Shown here in pieces: positions 8,897 to 17,101 of a stretch of DNA of 54,196 nt. A model generated the notes under the pieces. The model worked only from the letters and a program-made list of their open reading frames with translations. It searched no databases and was not told the origin of the DNA. Source of the DNA: Brotaphodocola catenula (GTDB lineage Bacteria > Bacillota > Clostridia > Lachnospirales > Lachnospiraceae); the NCBI GenBank assembly GCA_020686985.1, contig JAJEPU010000023.1, positions 1-54,196 of the forward strand, read 5' to 3'. The number at the start of each line of letters is the position of its first letter. Positions within the stretch are counted from its first letter, which is position 1. A program made the position numbers and the translations under genes.

Positions 8897-8926
8897 ACCA
8901 AAAAAGAATGTGCCTTGGCGCATTCT
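8897..8926 (-). terminator. Intrinsic terminator downstream of SRP RNA
   Basis: A 9-bp stem (8906-8914 with 8917-8925, one G-U pair) closed by two bases and followed on the minus strand by six T residues and a TTTT-containing tail. It would end transcripts coming from the SRP RNA gene before the pfkA promoter. Confidence 0.8.
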
Positions 8927-8938
8927 TGCGCCGAGTGC

Positions 8939-8981
8939 AAAAGAGGAACCTGACAACCTCCCGGTCGATCAGATTCCTCTC
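8939..8981 (-). terminator. Second hairpin upstream of the terminator
   Basis: Arms AGAGGAACCTGA and TCAGATTCCTCT pair over 11 of 12 positions around a 15-base loop, and a TTTT follows on the minus strand. It stands about 15 bases before the stronger terminator, making a tandem pair. Its T-run is short, so it may be a processing or attenuating structure instead. Confidence 0.5.
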
Positions 8982-9061
8982 TCAGTTTCGTATTTCTATG
9001 TCTTATTTTTTGTGATTGCACGGTCAATCTGTCCTCCCACAATCACCCATTTTTATAATTA

Positions 9062-9329
9062 AATCCGCGCATCCCGCTTTGTATAAGGCTCACAGGCGTT
9101 ACCCTGACAGCCAGCTCGGCCCAGGCTCCCTTACGGCACACAGAAGGTCCCACTTAGTGCTGCTGCATTCCTGCCCTGACACGGTTCATGAGGTTCTGTT
9201 GCGTAAGACCCAAACGTCAACGCCACTTATCAGGGGCAGCCCTGCAAGTCCATATCCGAGGCGGGATATCACCTCTGCTGGAGCGGATTGCAGATACAGG
9301 GCACCGCTATCTCCCCGGCTGCGCGGAAA
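9062..9329 (-). ncRNA. ffs: Signal recognition particle RNA, large Firmicutes type
   Basis: About 268 nt, read on the minus strand. Domain IV is clear: CAGG, a 3-bp GCA/TGC stem, a GGAA tetraloop (ttcc on the plus strand at 9168-9171), then AGCAG, which is the Ffh-binding loop. The 5' part carries the Alu-domain-like GGTGCCCTGT and CAATCCGCT blocks, and the two ends pair (CCGCGCA near 9320-9326 with TGCGCGG near 9065-9071), so the length matches the B. subtilis scRNA class. The location between tadA and dnaX is also that of B. subtilis. End points are estimated from the terminal helix. Confidence 0.93.
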
Positions 9330-9423
9330 CTTTATAACGTAGTCATTTGGACGACAACGTATTCTCATCTCTTTCACGTTGTCTCGTCTTGCGATCATTT
9401 TGTTTTATGAACGCTGTTTTTTT

Positions 9424-9452
9424 AGTATACCGTTCCGTCCTCATTTTGTCAA
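9424..9452 (-). promoter_or_regulatory. SRP RNA promoter
   Basis: A near-consensus TTGACA (9447-9452), 17-base spacer and TATACT (9424-9429) on the minus strand. The start would be near 9417, about 90 bases before the mature RNA. That leader contains a hairpin (arms near ACAACGT and ACGTTGT), as expected for a processed precursor. Confidence 0.82.
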
Positions 9453-9475
9453 GAAAAACGTTCCTGTCCTCATTT

Positions 9476-10120
9476 CTACTTTTTTCTCAGACTCAAAAAG
9501 AAATTCGTCAGGAGATCGGAACAGATTTCTCCGAGAATTCCCTCTCTCAAATCCACCTGATGATTCAATCCTTTCTGGTGAAAGAGATCCATCACCGATC
9601 CGGCACAGCCTGCTTTCGGATTTCTGCTCCCGATCACAACCGTCGGAACCCGCGCCTGCACAATTGCCCCCGCGCACATCGGGCACGGCTCAAGTGTAAC
9701 GTAGAGCGTACAGTCTTCAAGGCGCCAATCACCGAGTTTCGCACACGCGCGTCGGATCGCTGTGATTTCCGCATGAGAGAGCACGGTCTTGTCGGCATTT
9801 CGGCGGTTGTATCCGCGGGAAATAATTTTCCCGTCTTTCACAATCACACAGCCGATCGGCACGTCGCCAAGTTTTCCTGCCTTTTTCGCCTGACGAACTG
9901 CCTCTCTCATAAAGCCTTCATCCATCTCTCTCTGCGCTTCCAAAACCTGCAGTCGACGCTGTTCTTCCTGACGCTTTTTTTCCTGTCTCTGCTCCCAGCG
10001 TTTCTGCCTCGTCGCTTCGCCCTTTTTTCTCTCTGCCCGCTTCTGTTCCTCTGTCAAAATTACAGTCTCCACAGCCAGATTTTTATCACCCTGTTTTTTC
10101 TGATCCATCCTTAATTCCAT
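9476..10120 (-). CDS. tadA: tRNA-specific adenosine deaminase TadA with charged N-terminal extension
   Basis: Converts A34 to inosine in the tRNA-Arg(ACG) anticodon. The zinc-deaminase motifs are complete: HAE in VLSHAEITAI and PCPMC in TLEPCPMCAGA, followed by the family's GCAGSVMDLF segment. The enzyme core starts near residue 66 (MDEGFMREAV); the 65 residues before it are Lys/Arg/Glu/Gln-rich and not part of the family. A weak GGAAG site 9 bases before MDEGFM makes a start near 9925 a real alternative, while GAGG lies at the ATGs near 10120 and 10108 with poor spacing. Confidence 0.92.
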   Translation of the reverse strand: MELRMDQKKQGDKNLAVETVILTEEQKRAERKKGEATRQKRWEQRQEKKRQEEQRRLQVLEAQREMDEGFMREAVRQAKKAGKLGDVPIGCVIVKDGKIISRGYNRRNADKTVLSHAEITAIRRACAKLGDWRLEDCTLYVTLEPCPMCAGAIVQARVPTVVIGSRNPKAGCAGSVMDLFHQKGLNHQVDLREGILGEICSDLLTNFFLSLRKK

Positions 10121-10214
10121 CCTCGTTCTGTGCCATTTCTTTTTTTATTTTCCCTGATGTATTCCTGAATTCTCTTAACGTTTTCTCTTTTTGTTTTTTT
10201 ATTTTCTCAGTTTT

Positions 10215-11894
10215 TCACAGACGAATTTCCGTGTACCAGTAACCAAAACGACCGTCCTGATCCGGCTGTTTTCTTGCCAGCACAAAGTGCGGAAATCCAA
10301 ACATCGATGCAAGATATTTTTCATTGCTGAAATAATGTCCCGGCACTCCAAGCAGATAGCGGTACGGCCCCTGCGGATTGTTCATCCTCGCAAGAATCAG
10401 ATGACGGTAATTGTAATAGCCGTGCAAGAGAAAACTGTTATTCCCGTAATGCCAGATCTCACGCGGTAAAAGTCCAATGTCCTGTGGGCGAATGGAAAGG
10501 ATCTCACAGCCCTTCTCATAGTCAAATGCAAGCACGCGAACGTATCTGTGCTGAAGCTGTTTCCAGAGATGATCCGCTCCATTATTCTCGCGATCAAGGC
10601 GATCAAGTTCTCTGAGAAAATCGGAATTTTCAAGTTCCGGAAATGGCTCTGTCTCCGCCGGTTTCTTCTCCCTTTTTTTATCATCATTCTTCTGATTTTT
10701 ATCATCATTCTTTTGAGTGTTTTTGGAATTTTCTCCCTCTTGTAAAGTGTTTTTCTTCGTCTCCTTCCACCGCTCTTTCAGCTTTTCTTCGAGAACATTT
10801 CTTTCAGGTTTTTGGGACTCCGATTTTGGCGTTCCCGATTGAGAAATTTCTGCATCCATCTCATTCGGAATGTCGTTTCCAAAATTATTTTCCATCGCGA
10901 CATTTTGTACCGTGCGAATTGCGGAGGAGAGAAGCCCCGATGCCGTCCCGTTTCCGGAAATTGCAGTGCGAATTCCCGCCATCAGACGGGCAACCGTATC
11001 CACCTGCCCGAGCGTATTCTGGGTGGAATTTGCTTGCATCGCACTCTGCTCCTCTTTTTTTAAATCTTCTTTTCCATAACTTTCTTTTTTGAGATTTTCT
11101 TCGGACAACACCGTCAATGTTTCGTTCATTTCCCCCCATGGAGCAGCCTCGTCCTGCCGTTTTTCCTGTGCAGTCAATTCTCGCTCAATCTCACTCGAAA
11201 TCGGAAGCCTCTCGTCGTCAACGTCCGTCTGGTCAACAGGATTCTGCTGGCTCTGATCCTCCGAGACTTCCGGATTTTCCAAACCTTCTGAACTTTGATC
11301 TGTATACTTCTGATCTGCATGGTCTGGAAGGTTCTTCGTCTCAGAATCCGTCTCGCCGGCGTCGTTCTCCTCTTCCCTCTGCGCCGAATCTACTTCTGGC
11401 TTTGGCTCGCTCTGCTTCACTTCCATCCGCTCTTCCTCGGATTGATTTTCCTCGATCCGACTCGCATTTTTCTGCTCTTCGTCAATCTTTCTCTGATTCT
11501 CCGCAGTCACATCCGCAAGTTCAAGCTCCGCAGTCTGAGCAACTGCATCTTCCCAGATCGTTGTCCAGCACTGCCACGCATTCTCCACATCGTGAATTGT
11601 GAGTCCATAGCACTGATCAATCCGACATCCGCTCCCGTCAATATTATCCGGATTCACCTGAGTCCGATATTCTCCCGCCCCATTCCGGATAAAAATTCGC
11701 CCCAGAAGCAATTCCTCTCCCGGGGTCAAAAGATACACGCCGATCTCACCTCCGCCCACATAGACGTGTTTGACATTCGCCTGAATCCGGCACTGTCCAC
11801 CACGGATCTCGATCTTTGCATACCCGATATTTTTTCCTTTTACACTGCCCTCATACGCATAGATGTATGAAATAAGTCTTCGATAATGAGACAT
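10215..11894 (-). CDS. Protein of unknown function, two conserved ends with a charged middle
   Basis: A 559-residue protein with no enzyme motif that I recognise. Residues 1-130 (starting MSHYRRLISYIYAYEG) are beta-rich and hydrophilic. A long Glu/Gln/Lys/Asn-rich middle (about 135-425) looks disordered. A folded C-terminal domain (from about 430) contains aromatic-rich segments such as EIWHYGNNSFLLHGYYNYRH and ends with GYWYTEIRL. The layout resembles a Lachnospiraceae family of unknown function (DUF6128-like, tentative). ATG at 11894 has an AGGGGTGA site; an upstream in-frame start at 11951 has none. It sits between rsmA and tadA and has no signal peptide. Confidence 0.65.
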   Translation of the reverse strand: MSHYRRLISYIYAYEGSVKGKNIGYAKIEIRGGQCRIQANVKHVYVGGGEIGVYLLTPGEELLLGRIFIRNGAGEYRTQVNPDNIDGSGCRIDQCYGLTIHDVENAWQCWTTIWEDAVAQTAELELADVTAENQRKIDEEQKNASRIEENQSEEERMEVKQSEPKPEVDSAQREEENDAGETDSETKNLPDHADQKYTDQSSEGLENPEVSEDQSQQNPVDQTDVDDERLPISSEIERELTAQEKRQDEAAPWGEMNETLTVLSEENLKKESYGKEDLKKEEQSAMQANSTQNTLGQVDTVARLMAGIRTAISGNGTASGLLSSAIRTVQNVAMENNFGNDIPNEMDAEISQSGTPKSESQKPERNVLEEKLKERWKETKKNTLQEGENSKNTQKNDDKNQKNDDKKREKKPAETEPFPELENSDFLRELDRLDRENNGADHLWKQLQHRYVRVLAFDYEKGCEILSIRPQDIGLLPREIWHYGNNSFLLHGYYNYRHLILARMNNPQGPYRYLLGVPGHYFSNEKYLASMFGFPHFVLARKQPDQDGRFGYWYTEIRL

Positions 11895-12079
11895 GCACTC
11901 ACCCCTTTTTGCCGTCCATCCAGCGTCCATTTTTTCATGACTGCAAACCACTTTCTCTGTTTCTTATGCTGTCATTTTTATGGACAACGCTCTGCTTTTC
12001 GCACAGAACCGATACCGTCCTGCGCCCCTACATATCAAGTGTATGAGTGGCATATCTCATTTATGATTTTTCTTTTAAA

Positions 12080-12946
12080 TTATAATTCGACAAGAAGATC
12101 TGCCAGTTTTGCAAACTGTTCAAGTGTCAGCGTCTCTCCACGGACTGCCGGCGGAAGTCCCATGCTCTCGATTGCGCTTGCAATCTGCTCCTTTGTGAAA
12201 TGCAGATCAGATGCATTGTTAATTCCATTCTGCAACGTCTTTCTGCGCTGATTGAATGACGCACGAATCAGGCGGAACATCATCTGCTCATCCTTCGTCT
12301 GAACCGGTGCATCCTTGTGGCGCGTCAGACGAATCACCGCAGAACCTACACTCGGGCGCGGAATAAAACAGTTCGGCGGAACATTTGCAACGATATATGG
12401 CTCTGCATAGTACTGAACAGCAAGAGAAAGTGCTCCATAATTCTTGGAACCCGGACCCTCCTGCATTCTGTCTGCAACTTCCTTCTGCACCATAACTGTG
12501 ATATTGTCAATCGGGACATGGCTCTCAAAAAGTCCCATGATGATCGGCGTCGTGATGTAGTACGGCAGATTTGCAACAACCTTGATCGGACGTCCGCCGT
12601 TGTACTTCTCTGCAAGCTCTGCAATATCCACTTTCAGAATATCATTGTGAATCACCGTCACGTTATCATAGTCCTTGAGCGTCTCCTGAAGAATCGGAAT
12701 CAGGTTATTATCGATCTCGACTGCAACCACACGACCGGCTGACTCCGCCAAATACTGCGTCATCGTTCCGATTCCCGGTCCGATCTCGAGAACCATATCA
12801 TCCTTCGTAACGCCTGCTGACGCGATGATTTTTTCCAGTACATGCGGATCAATCAGAAAGTTCTGTCCGAACTTTTTCTGGAATGCAAATCCATATTTCT
12901 GTATTACTTCTATCGTATTTTTCGGGTTTCCAAGTTTTTCTCCCAT
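12080..12946 (-). CDS. rsmA: 16S rRNA dimethyladenosine transferase RsmA (KsgA)
   Basis: Dimethylates the two adjacent adenines in helix 45 of 16S rRNA with S-adenosylmethionine. The SAM motif LEIGPGIGTMTQ, the acidic binder VAVEID and the catalytic NLPYYITTP are all present, and the N-terminus KKFGQNFLID is typical. The exact start is open: ATG at 12946 has AAGGAG twelve bases away, while a TTG two codons upstream (12952) has the same site six bases away. The tatD-rsmA order recalls yabD-ksgA of B. subtilis. Confidence 0.96.
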   Translation of the reverse strand: MGEKLGNPKNTIEVIQKYGFAFQKKFGQNFLIDPHVLEKIIASAGVTKDDMVLEIGPGIGTMTQYLAESAGRVVAVEIDNNLIPILQETLKDYDNVTVIHNDILKVDIAELAEKYNGGRPIKVVANLPYYITTPIIMGLFESHVPIDNITVMVQKEVADRMQEGPGSKNYGALSLAVQYYAEPYIVANVPPNCFIPRPSVGSAVIRLTRHKDAPVQTKDEQMMFRLIRASFNQRRKTLQNGINNASDLHFTKEQIASAIESMGLPPAVRGETLTLEQFAKLADLLVEL

Positions 12947-12952
12947 CGGCAA

Positions 12953-13143
12953 TTTTTACTCCTTCTTGTGTTCGGTTTTTCCCATCCAAAATGCGTTTTC
13001 ATTGTATCAGCTTTTATGCCCCAGTGCAAGATTGCAACAGACACTTATGACAGCTACTTATGCTAGACACTTACGCCCAATGATTAGACCATCACAAACG
13101 GTCTGACGCTTATAGCTGACAATTATATCCGGCAATTACATAA
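12953..13143. other. Spacer between tatD and rsmA with imperfect short repeats
   Basis: About 190 bases without a gene. Several variants of a GACACTTATG-like word (GACACTTAT, GCTACTTATG, GACACTTACG, GACGCTTATAG) recur between 13037 and 13115, and a short AGACC/GGTCT inverted repeat lies near 13085-13105. No convincing promoter or terminator was found. Confidence 0.4.
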
Positions 13144-13911
13144 TTACACCAGACGATACATCTTCTTTGCGTTCTGATTTGTCACCTCAATAATCTTTTC
13201 CTCCGGGATCTGCTTGATCCGGCTGATCTCTGCGACCACATATGGCAGATTCAGCGACGAGTTTCTCTTTCCGCGATTCGGAACCGGTGAGAGGTACGGG
13301 CAGTCAGTCTCAAGCACAATCCGGTCAAGTGGCATGTACTCCACAACCTCTTTCAGTTTTTTTGCATTGTTAAACGTCAGGACTCCGCCGATTCCGAGAT
13401 AAAATCCCATGTTCAAATATTCCTTTGCCTGCTCGAGACTGTATGAATAACAGTGAATCACACCGCCGATCTCTCCCGCCTTCTCCGCCTTCATCAGATC
13501 CATCGTATCTTTTGCTGCCTCACGGCTGTGAATGATCACCGGAAGTTTTGTCTCTTTCGCAATCTCAAGCTGGCGCACAAACCAGTGCTTCTGCACCTCC
13601 GGTTCCGGCTCTTCCCAGTGATAGTCAAGACCGATCTCCCCGATTGCAACAACCTTCGGCTCTTTTGCGACATGCTTCAGCCAATCGATCAGATGATCGT
13701 TTAACTCTCCGGTCTCATTCGGATGAACACCGACTGCTCCGTAGACAAACGGATATTTTTTTATCAGTTCCAGTGTATTTTTTGTCGTCTGGATGCTCGC
13801 TCCGACATTGACAATCGCCTCGATTCCATTTTCCGGAAAACTGCGAAGAAGTTCATCTCTGTCAGCGTCAAAGGCTTCATCGTCATAGTGTGCGTGGGTA
13901 TCAAAAATCAT
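13144..13911 (-). CDS. tatD: TatD-family metal-dependent DNase
   Basis: A 255-residue TIM-barrel hydrolase of the TatD family, acting as a 3'-5' exonuclease in characterised members. Metal and catalytic residues are present: HAH (residues 6-8), the GEIGLDYH glutamate, IIHSREA, VIHCYSYS and ETDCPYLSP aspartate. The start MIFDTHAHYD was chosen because GGAGG precedes it and it matches the family N-terminus. It is part of the metG-tatD-rsmA block, with a TraX-like gene inserted between metG and tatD. Confidence 0.95.
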   Translation of the reverse strand: MIFDTHAHYDDEAFDADRDELLRSFPENGIEAIVNVGASIQTTKNTLELIKKYPFVYGAVGVHPNETGELNDHLIDWLKHVAKEPKVVAIGEIGLDYHWEEPEPEVQKHWFVRQLEIAKETKLPVIIHSREAAKDTMDLMKAEKAGEIGGVIHCYSYSLEQAKEYLNMGFYLGIGGVLTFNNAKKLKEVVEYMPLDRIVLETDCPYLSPVPNRGKRNSSLNLPYVVAEISRIKQIPEEKIIEVTNQNAKKMYRLV

Positions 13912-14022
13912 CCTTTTTCCCTCCTGTAAAATTATTTCAATCAGCTTCAATAAATGGGGTAAAAAAATACTCTGACTCAGAATGATACCTCATGATACCA
14001 TACCTTCCAAGCCAGAGCATTC

Positions 14023-14820
14023 CTATCCGAGGATTCTTGCAATACCTGCGAGAATCAAAAGATGGAGCGGATAAAACGTGTAGAAAAGATATTTCCAGTT
14101 TGCTTTTCCCCGCTCCCCGTTATAAAAATAGATCAGAATAAACGCAAGCGGTGCGGAATTCTCCCAGAGAACAGATAATGCACCAAAGATTGCCTGCCAG
14201 CGACGATTTTCCCTGAGAGCATAGAGAAGCACAATCAAAAAGACTCCGAACGCTCCGTAATCACAGTCGACCATCATCGCCATCAGACAAAAGCCCCCTG
14301 CCGAGAGTACCTGAAAGACTGATTTTCCCTCACACTTTTTCCACGCGCTCATCGCACCGATTCCAAGCAAAAGCGTAAAGGCAACATTCTGATAATCCCA
14401 GTAAAACGCTTTCCCGAAAATTGCCAGATCAAACGGAATCTCCGAGACGCAGGCGAGCAGGGCAAGGCGCATCGCATAATCTTTGACACTTCTCGTATGA
14501 ACAAAACCCTCAACTAAGAGAAAACAGAAAATCGGAAAGGCAAGGCGCCCGATCAGGCGCATCACCAGATCCAACTTCCACCACGGTCCCGGCTGGGCGA
14601 GAGCGAGGGCATAATCCACCCCCGCTGTCTGTCCGCCGAGGAAACGGTTCTCAATCAGCACAACCGCACTGTGGTCGATGAACATCGCGATCATTGCAAT
14701 CCACTTGAGCACATTTCCACTGAGATAAACCGTGCCGGGTGTTCCCATTCTCCCGTTCTTCTGGTTCGTCTGCGGTCTATATGATCTGATTTGACTGCTT
14801 TTTCTATTTTGCACAGTCAT
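14023..14820 (-). CDS. TraX-family integral membrane protein
   Basis: A 265-residue membrane protein. After a polar 30-residue N-terminus come about seven to eight hydrophobic segments. The beginning (LSGNVLKWIAMIAMFIDHSA), RLIGRLAFPIFCFLLVEGF and the SEIPFDLAIF segment are typical of the TraX family, named after the F-pilin N-acetyltransferase. Chromosomal Firmicutes members have no known pilin substrate; acylation of a surface molecule is inference. The ATG directly follows the metG stop and uses GGAG within the end of metG, so the two are coupled. Confidence 0.8.
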   Translation of the reverse strand: MTVQNRKSSQIRSYRPQTNQKNGRMGTPGTVYLSGNVLKWIAMIAMFIDHSAVVLIENRFLGGQTAGVDYALALAQPGPWWKLDLVMRLIGRLAFPIFCFLLVEGFVHTRSVKDYAMRLALLACVSEIPFDLAIFGKAFYWDYQNVAFTLLLGIGAMSAWKKCEGKSVFQVLSAGGFCLMAMMVDCDYGAFGVFLIVLLYALRENRRWQAIFGALSVLWENSAPLAFILIYFYNGERGKANWKYLFYTFYPLHLLILAGIARILG

Positions 14821-16806
14821 TTAGCAGATCTCCGCTCCTGCCGGCATCTTCTTCTCCGGAACCATCAGAGACAGATTTCCATCTGCATCCTCTGCGCACA
14901 GAAGCATACCCTCAGAGAGTACACCGGCGAGCTTTGCCGGCTTCAGGTTTACGACAACCATAACCTTCTTTCCGACCATCTCTTCCGGTGAGTAGTGAGC
15001 CTTGATTCCGCTGACAATCTGCTTTACCTGGCTTCCAATCTTTACCTGAGAGCACAGCAGTTTCTTGGACTTTTTCACTGCCTCACACTTGATGATCTCG
15101 CCAACCTGGAACTGAAGTTTCGCAAAATCATCGTAGGTGATCTCCGGCTTTGCCTCGATGTCGATCACCGGCTCCTCGTCGGTCTTCTCCGGTTCTGCCT
15201 CAGCCTTTGCACTTATCTGCATTGCCTCAACCTTCTCCATCACTTCCTTGAGATCCATACGGGCAAACAGAATCTCCGGCTTGTCGGTCACATGCTCACC
15301 TGACGGATACAGACCAAACTGGTTCATATCAGCCAGCTCACGCTTCTGTGCATGGAGCTGATTCAGGATCTTCTCGGAGGTCTCCGGCATGAAGGACTCA
15401 AGCAGGGAAGCGCCGATCGTGATTGCCTCAGTCAGGTTGTAGAGAACGGTCGCAAGGCGATCCTTTTTCTCCTCATCCTTTGCAAGAGACCACGGCATCG
15501 TCTCATCAATGTACTTGTTGCAACGACGGAAGATGTTGAAAATCTCAGTGATCGCATCTGCAACGCGCAGATCGTTCATCTTTGCATCAGTCTTCTTCAC
15601 GGACTCGAGAACTACATTCTTCAGATCCTCATCGACAGCCTCGCTGGCCCCACCGTTTCTGACCTCTCCGCCGAAATACTTGTTCGTCATGGAGATCGTG
15701 CGGTTTACAAGGTTTCCGAGGATGTTTGCAAGGTCGGAATTCATGCGCTCTACCATCAGCTCCCAGGAGATCACACCGTCGTTCTCGAACGGCATCTCAT
15801 GAAGAACGAAGTAACGAACGGCATCCACACCGAAGAAGTCTACAAGCGTATCTGCGTAAAGCACATTTCCCTTGGACTTACTCATCTTGCCATCACCCTG
15901 TAACAGCCACGGATGACCGAATACCTGCTTCGGAAGCGGAAGATCGAGAGCCATCAAAAAGATCGGCCAGTAAATCGTATGGAAGCGGATGATGTCTTTT
16001 CCGATCAGATGAAGGTCTGCCGGCCAGTACTTCTTGAACAGATCGCCACTCTCACCGTCGCAATCATAGCCGAGACCGGTGATGTAGTTGGTCAGTGCAT
16101 CCAGCCATACATAGGTGACATGCTTCGGATCGAAGGATACCGGAATGCCCCAGGTGAAGGAAGTACGGGATACGCACAGATCCTGAAGACCTGGGAGCAG
16201 GAAGTTGTTCATCATCTCATTCTTTCTCGATACCGGCTGAATGAACTCCGGATGCTCGTTGATATAAGCAATCAGGCGATCTGCGTACTTGCTCATCTTG
16301 AAGAAGTATGCCTCTTCCTTTGCCGGCTGTACCTCGCGTCCACAGTCCGGGCACTTGCCGTCTACAAGCTGAGACGGAGTCCAGAAAGACTCACACGGAG
16401 TACAGTACATGCCCTCGTAGTAGCCCTTGTAAATATCACCCTGATCATAGAGCTTCTTAAAAATCTTCTGTACCTGCTTCTCGTGATCCTCATCCGTTGT
16501 GCGGATAAATTTGTCATAGGAGGTGTTCATCAGATCCCAGATTGTCTTGATCTGTCCTGCCACCTTGTCTACGAACTCCTTTGGCGTAATGCCTTCTGCT
16601 TCCGCTTTCAGCTCGATTTTCTGACCGTGCTCGTCCGTACCGGTCTGGAACCGTACATCGTAGCCCTGAGCCCTCTTATAACGGGCAATGCTGTCCGCCA
16701 GCACAATCTCGTAGGTATTGCCGATATGAGGCTTACCGGATGTGTAGGCGATGGCAGTTGTGATATAATATGGTTTCTTACAATTACAATCCTGATTCTG
16801 ACACAT
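14821..16806 (-). CDS. metG: Methionyl-tRNA synthetase
   Basis: A 661-residue class I synthetase charging tRNA-Met. The HIGH-type motif is PHIGN (26-30), the connective-peptide zinc knuckles are CTPC and CPDC (about 134-155), and KMSKSKGN lies near residue 307. The C-terminal 105 residues form the EMAP/Arc1-like tRNA-binding dimerisation domain (FAKLQFQVGEI to the end), joined by a Glu/Ala-rich linker. ATG at 16806 is preceded by GGAGG and is preferred over the longer frame. No T-box leader is visible upstream. Confidence 0.97.
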   Translation of the reverse strand: MCQNQDCNCKKPYYITTAIAYTSGKPHIGNTYEIVLADSIARYKRAQGYDVRFQTGTDEHGQKIELKAEAEGITPKEFVDKVAGQIKTIWDLMNTSYDKFIRTTDEDHEKQVQKIFKKLYDQGDIYKGYYEGMYCTPCESFWTPSQLVDGKCPDCGREVQPAKEEAYFFKMSKYADRLIAYINEHPEFIQPVSRKNEMMNNFLLPGLQDLCVSRTSFTWGIPVSFDPKHVTYVWLDALTNYITGLGYDCDGESGDLFKKYWPADLHLIGKDIIRFHTIYWPIFLMALDLPLPKQVFGHPWLLQGDGKMSKSKGNVLYADTLVDFFGVDAVRYFVLHEMPFENDGVISWELMVERMNSDLANILGNLVNRTISMTNKYFGGEVRNGGASEAVDEDLKNVVLESVKKTDAKMNDLRVADAITEIFNIFRRCNKYIDETMPWSLAKDEEKKDRLATVLYNLTEAITIGASLLESFMPETSEKILNQLHAQKRELADMNQFGLYPSGEHVTDKPEILFARMDLKEVMEKVEAMQISAKAEAEPEKTDEEPVIDIEAKPEITYDDFAKLQFQVGEIIKCEAVKKSKKLLCSQVKIGSQVKQIVSGIKAHYSPEEMVGKKVMVVVNLKPAKLAGVLSEGMLLCAEDADGNLSLMVPEKKMPAGAEIC

Positions 16807-16845
16807 GAGCCATTTTCCTCCAAATATATAAACTAAAGTACTCAA

Positions 16846-16874
16846 ACTATATCACAATCCGTGACAAAACTCAA
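16846..16874 (-). promoter_or_regulatory. Predicted metG promoter
   Basis: On the minus strand TTGAGT (16869-16874), 17-base spacer, TATAGT (16846-16851). The start would be near 16839, leaving a leader of about 33 bases, too short for a T-box. Confidence 0.68.
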
Positions 16875-16957
16875 GAAACAAGCGATTGGGAATCTGAAGT
16901 GCCGAAAAAATCCGTTCTCATTTGTACCATTTGTAAAACGCAGGAATTTAACCGATC

Positions 16958-16987
16958 TTGCCAAATCTCGTTTTCTGCGCTTATAAT
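16958..16987 (+). promoter_or_regulatory. Predicted promoter of the DUF885 lipoprotein gene
   Basis: TTGCCA (16958-16963), 18-base spacer and TATAAT (16982-16987) on the plus strand, giving a leader of about 108 bases before the ATG at 17102. The leader has no recognised riboswitch. Confidence 0.6.
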
Positions 16988-17101
16988 ACGTTCTGGAAAT
17001 ATTCAGTGATACATGATAATATCTGGAAATTAAAGAAATCCAAAGGAATGGAAAAAGTCACAGTGAATACACTATAAATAACACGAAAGGATTTTATTTT
17101 T

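Noticed and set aside
8850-9040. Short GTG-started frame after the SRP RNA (GGGAGG near 9030)
   Set aside because: It runs through both hairpins and the terminator and its product has no sensible composition; chance is more likely.
11895-12079. Terminator or promoter between rsmA and the unknown 559-residue gene
   Set aside because: An ATGAG/CTCAT inverted repeat is present, but it is short and has no T-run; no good promoter pair was found.
15913-16836. Plus-strand open frame of 307 codons, and similar ones at 32751-33626, 36951-37856 and 40561-41589
   Set aside because: All are mirror frames of well-supported minus-strand genes (metG, M42 peptidase, oppB, radical SAM).
16807-17101. T-box or SAM riboswitch upstream of metG
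   Set aside because: No T-box core or specifier hairpin was found, and the predicted leader is only about 33 bases.
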